From Actinomycetes bacterium (GTDB taxonomy: Bacteria; Actinomycetota; Acidimicrobiia; Acidimicrobiales; RAAP-2): a stretch of DNA of 11,771 bases. How positions within the stretch are numbered: position 1 is the stretch's first letter; every line of letters begins with the position of its first letter. Below, one piece after another: positions 6,768-11,771 of this stretch. The position numbers and the translations under genes are program-made. Location of the stretch: NCBI GenBank assembly GCA_021784205.1, contig JAJXTB010000089.1:1-11771 (forward strand), written 5' to 3'. The notes beneath the pieces were generated by a model. That model did no database searches. It was not told the DNA's origin and saw nothing but the letters and a program-made list of their open reading frames with translations.

Positions 6768-9662
6768 CTAACCCCCCGCGTTGTGACCGTTTTGTGAAAT
6801 GAGTACCGGCTTGGTCTCGCGGCTCAGCACGTCCCCTAAGGGCAGGCGCACGCTGTGTACGGTGGGCGGCGGCGCAGAAAATACCCGTAGAACCATGGTC
6901 AGGGTTTCCCCCTCGGTGAGATCCCACAGAGCGCTGAACCGCTGATGGAGACCGAACATTTCATCTAGATAACGCTCGCCGCCTAGCCCCACGAGGTCGA
7001 CCTCGTTGGTGGCGTAGAGAAAGACCGGAGCGACCGGTTGAACCGCGAGGCCGGCGACCTCGGCGTGGAGCCAGAACCGCTCGAGGGCCGCGCCCGCGCG
7101 CACGTACCACGTGGGGTCGGCCCGCGGCACGGTGATCGCCGCCACGGCCGAGCTCGACGAGACGACCGCCTGGGTGCGCAGTCCCAACATCTGACCCGCG
7201 CGCCACTCGGCGAGGTGACCCATGACGTCGGGTCGTCGCAACAGGTCGAGCGCGGCGAGGCTCATGGGGTCCATTTCGAGCGCGCGCACGTCGAGACCCT
7301 CTTCGAGGCTGTCACGTCCCGGCCAGCGCACCTCGTGGAGCATCTGCTGGTGCACCTCGGGCAACAAGAAGCGCAGGCGATCGGTTCGTCCCAGGAGTTC
7401 TCCAATGGCGGCGAGCCTCTCGCGATCGGTGACAAAGCGTAGCGACGCTCCCTCCTTTTGCACGTGGTGGGCCAAGAGCGCCACGAGCGCGGGGTCGATC
7501 TCCTCGGGTTTGCCGGGGCGACGATTCGCCGAGCGCGTGGGCACGGCGTCGTAGAGGGCGGCGAGTTGGGCGTCAGTGCCTCGACCGAGTCGCAACGTCG
7601 CGACGTGGTGGGAGTGCTCGCCGTCGGGAAAGAGCTTCACCGAGCCGAGGCGCGAGCGAGTGGCAGCCGCCACGCGGGCGTTGAAGAGCGCGGCGCCGAG
7701 CCCGACGTAGCTACCGCGATGCGCGATGTCCATCATCGACGTGCGCTCGGGCACGAGGAAGAAGCGCACCTCCTCGTCGTCGGCCTCAAAGCGCCAGGGC
7801 TGCACGTTGCCGCCCGAGGGGGCGCGCCGCGCGGCGTCGACGATCAACTCGACGTCGTCGGCGTTCACGGGTAGCGGGTCCGTGGGGGCGGGTGCGGCGA
7901 GCTCGAAGAGAGGATCGGGTTCGACCTCGACGGGCGCGAGGCCCTCGAGGATCTCCTCGACGTCGAGGCGCAGGCGCCCCGAGGGCAGGTCGCCGCCCTG
8001 GCCAAAGCGTCGCACCGCCGCAGCCACGCTGGCCGCGCCGAGGGTGACCTCACTCGCGAGCTGGGGCCAACCGGTGATCGTCGAGCCCAACTCGAAGAAG
8101 GTGGCGGCGGCGCGCGAGGAGACGTCGCGCGGACCGAGCATCTTGAGGACGTAGGGACCCTTCTCCGCCGTGGAGAGACCCGAGAGAGTCTGGTAGTCCA
8201 TCTCACCGAGCAGTCCGTGAAAGATCGCGCGACGCGGCTCGAGGTCGTAGCGCTCCACGTCAAGCACGCCGCGGTCGCTCGTCTCCATGATGACGGGAAT
8301 GCGTCGGGCGCGCGCGGCCTCGCGCACGAGGAACTTCACGTCGAGTGAGTCACACTCTTCGATCACGAGGTCGAGTCCGTCAAGGAACGAGTCGAGGTTC
8401 TCGGGTGTGATGCCCTCGGGCACCGTCACCACGCGCAAGTACGGGTCGATCTCGGCGATGCGTCGCGAGGCCACGACGGCCTTGTTGAGCCCGAGGTCGA
8501 GCACGCTCGCGGGAATCCGGTTGAGGTTCGACAGTTCCACCGTGTCAAAGTCCGCCAGGCGCAGTTCGCCGACGAGCCCCTCCATCGCGAGCACGTGAGC
8601 GATGGAGTGGCCGGCGCTGACGCCGATGACGCCCACGCGCAACGTGCGCTGGCGGGCCTGCTCGGCGCTCGTGAGCTTGTTGCGGTTGCGATCGAGACGC
8701 AACGTGGCAAATGACCTCGGCGCGAGCAGTCGCACGAGCGCGCGACGCCACGGGTAGTAGACCCAGCGTTGGCCCTCGTTGAGGACGGGCGCGCTGGGCG
8801 TGGGCTTGACCTCGGCGAGCTGGGCGCGCTGCTCGTCGTAGCGATCGATGATCTGTAGCGCGTCGTCTTCACGCAGCACTCGCAGCACCTCGCGCTGGGA
8901 GCGAACTGAAACGTCGAGCACCATGGGCTGGAACGAACGCGTGCGCACCGACACTGACTCGATGGGACTCGCCGACTCCTCGTTCCAGCGCGCGAGCTGC
9001 TCGTGCTCGCGGCGGAGAAGCACCTGGTGCTCGGGAGTTGAGAGCTCCTGGGAGCGAGAGCGCTGCCAGGTGACCGCGACGGTGCGATACCTCTCGTCGG
9101 GAAAGGGTACCCACGTGGTGCCGACCTGGCGGCCGCCGGCGACCGAGCCGACGGGCACGAGAGAGTCCGAGACGGCGGCGACCGCGCGTTCCGAACCAAG
9201 CCAGTTCATCGCGTGAGTGACCGAGCGAGAGATCGCGGCGACGAGGCGCACGCCGAGGGCGGCCTCGCCCTTGCTCCACGCACCCTTGACCTCGAGCACG
9301 CCCAAGCGCAGGTCGTTCTCGATCAGCGCGCGAATGTCCTCGATCTCACTCGACGCCGCCATCTCCTCCAGGATCGCCGCGTCGAAGCTGCTCTCGAGGG
9401 GGCCATGAAAGCGCACACCGGCGACGGCCTCGCCGTCGGTCGCAAAGCCAATGAAGAAGAGAGCGACACCGTTACCCTCTTCGAGGTCGCGGCGTCGCAG
9501 CGTGCCCTCGAAGCCGCGGCTGCGGTACTTGCCTTCCGCGTCGTCGAGGTAGCGCCGCCACAGGTCGGGGCGCTCCATGGGGTGGTGACCCTCAAAGCGC
9601 ACTCCGGACACCTCGTCGACGAAACTCGCTCCGTAGCGATAGCGACTACCCGAACGACCCAC
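6768..9662 (-). CDS. Rv1355c-family fusion: GNAT-like, E1/ThiF-like and nitroreductase-like domains
   Basis: 964 residues in one frame. Residues about 20-205 resemble a GNAT or autoinducer-synthase-like acyltransferase (GVRFHGPLES at 82-91, GVLEVKGAW at 121-129, DERYRT at 189-194). About 341-560 is a Rossmann-type E1/ThiF domain: GVIGVSAGHS at 344-353, ADFDTVELSNLNR at 370-382, and GLNKAVVASRR at 391-401. It has no Cys4 zinc site; the only cysteine in the whole protein is Cys437. About 602-930 is nitroreductase-like and opens with ARRAPSGGNVQPWRF (611-625), the usual FMN-binding start; the Acg branch seems closest. M. tuberculosis Rv1355c, annotated moeY, has the E1 and nitroreductase parts; I recall it as about 715 residues, so the N-terminal part is extra by comparison. 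No molybdopterin genes are nearby, so that role is doubtful. The substrate is unknown. The GTG at 9662 has GGAG six bases upstream. The next gene lies 110 bp downstream on the same strand. Confidence 0.88.
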   Translation of the reverse strand: MGRSGSRYRYGASFVDEVSGVRFEGHHPMERPDLWRRYLDDAEGKYRSRGFEGTLRRRDLEEGNGVALFFIGFATDGEAVAGVRFHGPLESSFDAAILEEMAASSEIEDIRALIENDLRLGVLEVKGAWSKGEAALGVRLVAAISRSVTHAMNWLGSERAVAAVSDSLVPVGSVAGGRQVGTTWVPFPDERYRTVAVTWQRSRSQELSTPEHQVLLRREHEQLARWNEESASPIESVSVRTRSFQPMVLDVSVRSQREVLRVLREDDALQIIDRYDEQRAQLAEVKPTPSAPVLNEGQRWVYYPWRRALVRLLAPRSFATLRLDRNRNKLTSAEQARQRTLRVGVIGVSAGHSIAHVLAMEGLVGELRLADFDTVELSNLNRIPASVLDLGLNKAVVASRRIAEIDPYLRVVTVPEGITPENLDSFLDGLDLVIEECDSLDVKFLVREAARARRIPVIMETSDRGVLDVERYDLEPRRAIFHGLLGEMDYQTLSGLSTAEKGPYVLKMLGPRDVSSRAAATFFELGSTITGWPQLASEVTLGAASVAAAVRRFGQGGDLPSGRLRLDVEEILEGLAPVEVEPDPLFELAAPAPTDPLPVNADDVELIVDAARRAPSGGNVQPWRFEADDEEVRFFLVPERTSMMDIAHRGSYVGLGAALFNARVAAATRSRLGSVKLFPDGEHSHHVATLRLGRGTDAQLAALYDAVPTRSANRRPGKPEEIDPALVALLAHHVQKEGASLRFVTDRERLAAIGELLGRTDRLRFLLPEVHQQMLHEVRWPGRDSLEEGLDVRALEMDPMSLAALDLLRRPDVMGHLAEWRAGQMLGLRTQAVVSSSSAVAAITVPRADPTWYVRAGAALERFWLHAEVAGLAVQPVAPVFLYATNEVDLVGLGGERYLDEMFGLHQRFSALWDLTEGETLTMVLRVFSAPPPTVHSVRLPLGDVLSRETKPVLISQNGHNAGG

Positions 9663-9668
9663 CGACGA

Positions 9669-9672
9669 CTCC
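9669..9672 (-). promoter_or_regulatory. Shine-Dalgarno GGAG for the E1/nitroreductase fusion
   Basis: Minus-strand GGAG lies six bases before the GTG at 9662. This good spacing supports that codon as the true start, so the N-terminal GNAT-like region belongs to the protein. Confidence 0.5.
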
Positions 9673-9770
9673 GATCTCGACTATCACATCGCTTCACGGG
9701 GATGAAAAGGTGCGTCTAGTCTCAATTCATCGTACCGACGCCACCTACGAAATTGGTGAATGCCACCACC

Positions 9771-9865
9771 GTGACGCGTGACTCGCCACGTGACGACGTG
9801 CTCTCGTTGCACGCGCGCACGCTCGTGCGTCGTGCGATGTGTCCTTCACGTCACCCGAGCGTCAC
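9771..9865. repeat. Cluster of GTGAC/GTCAC pentamers between divergent genes
   Basis: GTGAC occurs at 9771, 9778 and 9790. Its reverse complement GTCAC occurs at 9850 and 9861. All lie just upstream of, or at the very start of, pilD. Such direct and inverted half-sites could bind a regulator controlling pilD and the divergent E1/nitroreductase gene. In GC-rich DNA such pentamers also arise by chance, so this is only a candidate. Confidence 0.25.
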
Positions 9866-10648
9866 GTTCTCGTGAGTGTCGCTCTCTACGTTCTCGTGGC
9901 GCTCGTGGGCCTCGCCGTCGGGTCGTTCCTGAACGTCGTTATACATCGCGTGCCTCGTCACGAGTCACTCGTGCGTCCGCGCTCGCACTGTCCGAACTGC
10001 GACGTCGAGATCGCCGATCGCGACAACATTCCTCTGCTCTCGTGGGTCCTCTTGCGCGGGCGTTGTCGGCACTGTCGCGCACCAATTTCTCTGCGCTACC
10101 CGCTGGTAGAACTCGCGACGGGACTGCTGTTTCTGGGGGCGAGCTGGCGCAGCGGGCTCTCCTGGAGCCTGCCCGCCTACCTCGTGTGGCTCGCGGGACT
10201 GCTCGCGCTGGCTCTCATCGACCTCGAGCAGATGAAACTGCCGCGTCCGATCGTCTACACGACACTGGCTCTCACCACCGTTCTGCTGACGCTCGCCTCG
10301 GCGGCGACACACGACTGGCACCGCCTTGAAGTTGGCGCGATCGCGGGCGCCGCATGGTTCGTCGTCTTCTTCATCCTCAACTTCGCGAGTCCTCGCCTGC
10401 TCGGCTTTGGCGACGTACGCCTCGCGCCGCTGCTCGGGCTCGCGCTCGGCTGGCAGAGCGTGGGAGAGGTTGTCGTCGCGTTCTTCCTCTCGAACCTCCT
10501 CGGAGCGATCATCGGGCTCGCTCTGATCGCCGCGGGCAAGATCCGTCGCGACCAGCCCATTCCCTACGGGGTCTTCCTGGCCCTGGGCTGCATCGTGACC
10601 TACTTCGCCGGACCAGCTCTCATCACCTGGACGCACCTGCCACTCTGA
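9839..10648 (+). CDS. pilD: Type IV prepilin peptidase / N-methyltransferase
   Basis: 269 residues, a usual length for the family. This integral membrane aspartic protease cleaves the leader of type IV prepilins at the inner face of the membrane and N-methylates the new N-terminus. After the first membrane helix comes GLAVGSFLNVVIHRVP (24-39). A tetra-cysteine zinc motif follows in the cytoplasmic loop (Cys51, Cys54, Cys76, Cys79). The two catalytic aspartates are Asp128 (ALIDLEQMKLP) and Asp192 in the GxGD motif GFGD (189-192). Several more hydrophobic helices are visible. It is transcribed away from the c-di-GMP island and converges on the DUF429-like gene with a 12-bp gap. The GTG at 9839 is the longest plausible start. 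A GTG at 9872 would begin the protein 15 residues before VGSF, which suits the family topology as well; neither has a clear ribosome site. Confidence 0.95.
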   Translation: MSFTSPERHVLVSVALYVLVALVGLAVGSFLNVVIHRVPRHESLVRPRSHCPNCDVEIADRDNIPLLSWVLLRGRCRHCRAPISLRYPLVELATGLLFLGASWRSGLSWSLPAYLVWLAGLLALALIDLEQMKLPRPIVYTTLALTTVLLTLASAATHDWHRLEVGAIAGAAWFVVFFILNFASPRLLGFGDVRLAPLLGLALGWQSVGEVVVAFFLSNLLGAIIGLALIAAGKIRRDQPIPYGVFLALGCIVTYFAGPALITWTHLPL

Positions 10649-10660
10649 CGACGAGTCGAT

Positions 10661-11371
10661 CTAGTACACGTACTCCATGCGCAGGCCCTCGTCGTCCCAC
10701 TGCGCGTCGGCGGGCACGCGTCGCGCGCCACGGCTCATGACGCGCCGCGCCGTCCAGGCGAGCGCCGCGACGTCGAGGAGGTGCTTTTGGGGCACGTGAG
10801 GAATCGACGAGTTGATGATCGCCCCGATGCCGGGAATGCGCTTCTCTAACAGGGCACGACGCTCCTCGCGGCCCTCCTCGCGCTGCTTGGACCAGCGCAA
10901 CGGCGCGTCGCCGTTGAGTTGGAAGAAGCTCAGCTCGGGGTGACCCTGATACACCGTGCGCTGGCGAAAGGGCGACATCTCGGCCGCCACCTCGCGGTAT
11001 CGCGGCAGCATCATTGACCCGACGGCACCCAGGTGTGGGTAGGGACCGGTACCGGTGTCATTCATCACCGAGCGCGGCGGCGCGTAGGCGAGCGCCGCGG
11101 CACGCTTGCCGAGCAGTGCGCGCGCCTCGAGGTCACAGATGCGCGGCGCGGACTCGAAATCCTTCACGTAGCCAATCGGCGCGTTCACTACGATCGCCGC
11201 GTACGTCGGGTACTGGCTCAGTACTTCGAGAAACGTCGGGAAGACCTGGGGCGCCTCGGGGGCGAAGTTTACGGTGTGCAACTTGGCGCTGCCCACCAGC
11301 CACCGACTCCCCCACGGAGTGACCCCGGCGACCACGATGTACGGCAATTCTGGACCACGGTGTAGCGACAC
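10661..11371 (-). CDS. DUF429-like protein (RNase H-like fold), catalytic residues apparently altered
   Basis: 236 residues with no membrane segment. The order of motifs fits the DUF429 family of predicted RNase H-like proteins. NAPIG (63-67) comes first, then RICDLEARALLGKR (77-90), APPRSV (97-102), YQGHPELSFFQL (141-152), SKQREEGREERRALL (161-175) and LLDVAALAWTARR (198-210). The family function is not established. Two positions usually acidic in this fold differ: the first strand reads VVAGVTPWG without an Asp, and the D of the usual DxPIG is Asn. Nuclease activity is therefore doubtful. The GTG at 11371 has GAGG five bases upstream, and that site overlaps the TGA of pilT, so the gene is probably translated after pilT from the same message. 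A pilus-related role is only suggested by this position. Confidence 0.78.
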   Translation of the reverse strand: MSLHRGPELPYIVVAGVTPWGSRWLVGSAKLHTVNFAPEAPQVFPTFLEVLSQYPTYAAIVVNAPIGYVKDFESAPRICDLEARALLGKRAAALAYAPPRSVMNDTGTGPYPHLGAVGSMMLPRYREVAAEMSPFRQRTVYQGHPELSFFQLNGDAPLRWSKQREEGREERRALLEKRIPGIGAIINSSIPHVPQKHLLDVAALAWTARRVMSRGARRVPADAQWDDEGLRMEYVY

Positions 11372-11376
11372 GGTGG

Positions 11377-11380
11377 CCTC
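11377..11380 (-). promoter_or_regulatory. Shine-Dalgarno GAGG overlapping the pilT stop
   Basis: Minus-strand GAGG is five bases before the GTG at 11371 and shares bases with the TGA stop of pilT (11379-11381). Ribosomes ending pilT could restart directly on the DUF429-like gene. Confidence 0.45.
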
Positions 11381-11771
11381 AAGCGCTCTCTGCGACGTAT
11401 CCCATCTGCTCCAACATACGCAAAAGCTCCTTGGGGTGAGCCGTCACGGACATGGCGTCCTCGTAGGAGACGACCTTGTCCACGATCAGACGGGCCAAGC
11501 TGGACTCGAGAATCTGCATCATGTCCTTTGCGCCGGTGAACATGACGTTGGAGAGCTGATTCGATCGACCCTCTCTGATCAGGTTGCGCACCGGGTGCGT
11601 CGCGACGAGAACCTCGTAGGCGGCGATCATGCCGCCACCGATCTTCGGCAACAAACGTTGGGCGATGATCGCCGACAGCGAAGCCGCCAACTGGACGCGG
11701 GTCTGCTCCTGGCGCCAGGCGGGAAAGACGTCGATGATGCGATCGACCGCCTGGGGGGCGTCGTTGGTGTG
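11379..11771 (-). CDS. pilT: Type IV pilus retraction ATPase, C-terminal part
   Basis: Only the last 130 residues are in the window; the frame is open to the edge and the start lies outside. It begins with HTNDAPQAVDRIIDVFP, which matches the His-box region of PilT (usually TLHTNSA). It continues with QLAASLSAIIAQRLLPK, YEVLVATHPVRNLIREG and GAKDMMQILESSLARLI, all in PilT order; the AIRNLIREGK-like segment separates PilT from PilB-type assembly ATPases. PilT is a cytosolic hexamer that depolymerises the pilus to give twitching motility. The Walker motifs are upstream of the window. The short C-terminal tail (LLRMLEQMGYVAESA) ends seven bases before the DUF429-like start codon. Confidence 0.93.
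   Translation of the reverse strand, partial: HTNDAPQAVDRIIDVFPAWRQEQTRVQLAASLSAIIAQRLLPKIGGGMIAAYEVLVATHPVRNLIREGRSNQLSNVMFTGAKDMMQILESSLARLIVDKVVSYEDAMSVTAHPKELLRMLEQMGYVAESA

Noticed and set aside
6768..9662. Naming the fusion moeY, as in mycobacterial annotation
   Set aside because: The name implies molybdopterin synthesis, but no molybdopterin genes are nearby, the MoeB zinc cysteines are absent, and nitroreductase and GNAT-like domains are not part of that pathway.
9965..10636. 223-residue minus-strand frame opposite pilD
   Set aside because: PilD has its tetra-cysteine and both catalytic aspartates on the plus strand; the opposite frame is highly charged and motif-free.
10640..10670. 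Possible bidirectional terminator between the convergent pilD and DUF429-like genes
   Set aside because: Only 12 bases separate the stops and no GC-rich hairpin with a U-tract is present on either strand.

Overview
The window is GC-rich, strongly third-position-GC DNA with dense, largely co-directional genes and frequent GTG/TTG starts. Together with type IV pilus genes and an Rv1355c-family protein, this suggests an actinobacterium, plausibly a member of the Acidimicrobiia or a related high-GC lineage. The assignment is inference from gene content; there is no rRNA or other phylogenetic marker here.

Layout. Positions 1-9662 hold six genes, all on the minus strand. In transcription order they are: a 964-residue fusion with a GNAT-like N-terminus, an E1/ThiF-like domain and a nitroreductase-like domain (6768-9662); a GAF-GGDEF-EAL protein (4354-6657); a short GGDEF protein (3554-4357); a 196-residue protein of unknown function (2967-3557); a PAS-GAF-HD-GYP protein (1330 to about 2868); and a PAS-PAS-GGDEF protein that runs off the window start (1-1262). 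The three genes spanning 2967-6657 overlap at two ATGA junctions and are almost certainly translationally coupled. A 176-bp divergent intergenic region follows, then pilD on the plus strand (9839-10648). Convergent to pilD are a DUF429-like gene (10661-11371) and the 3' end of pilT (11379 to the window end), both on the minus strand.

How the genes work together. Four of the six minus-strand genes make or degrade cyclic di-GMP. There are three GGDEF domains, all with intact GGDEF and I-site (RxxD) motifs, one EAL domain with its catalytic residues and one HD-GYP domain. All four carry N-terminal PAS, GAF or GAF-like regions. The island sits between type IV pilus genes (pilD, pilT), and c-di-GMP is a well-known controller of such pili, so a role in surface behaviour is the natural reading. 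The unexplained part is the large E1/nitroreductase fusion at the head of the cluster and the 196-residue protein coupled to the cyclases. From memory, Mycobacterium tuberculosis has the same order, with Rv1355c (annotated moeY) upstream of Rv1354c (GAF-GGDEF-EAL). That hints at an old and undescribed link between this enzyme family and c-di-GMP signalling.

No rRNA, tRNA, CRISPR array, insertion sequence or convincing intrinsic terminator was seen. No gene-free stretch exceeds 300 bases; the longest is the divergent region at 9663-9838.
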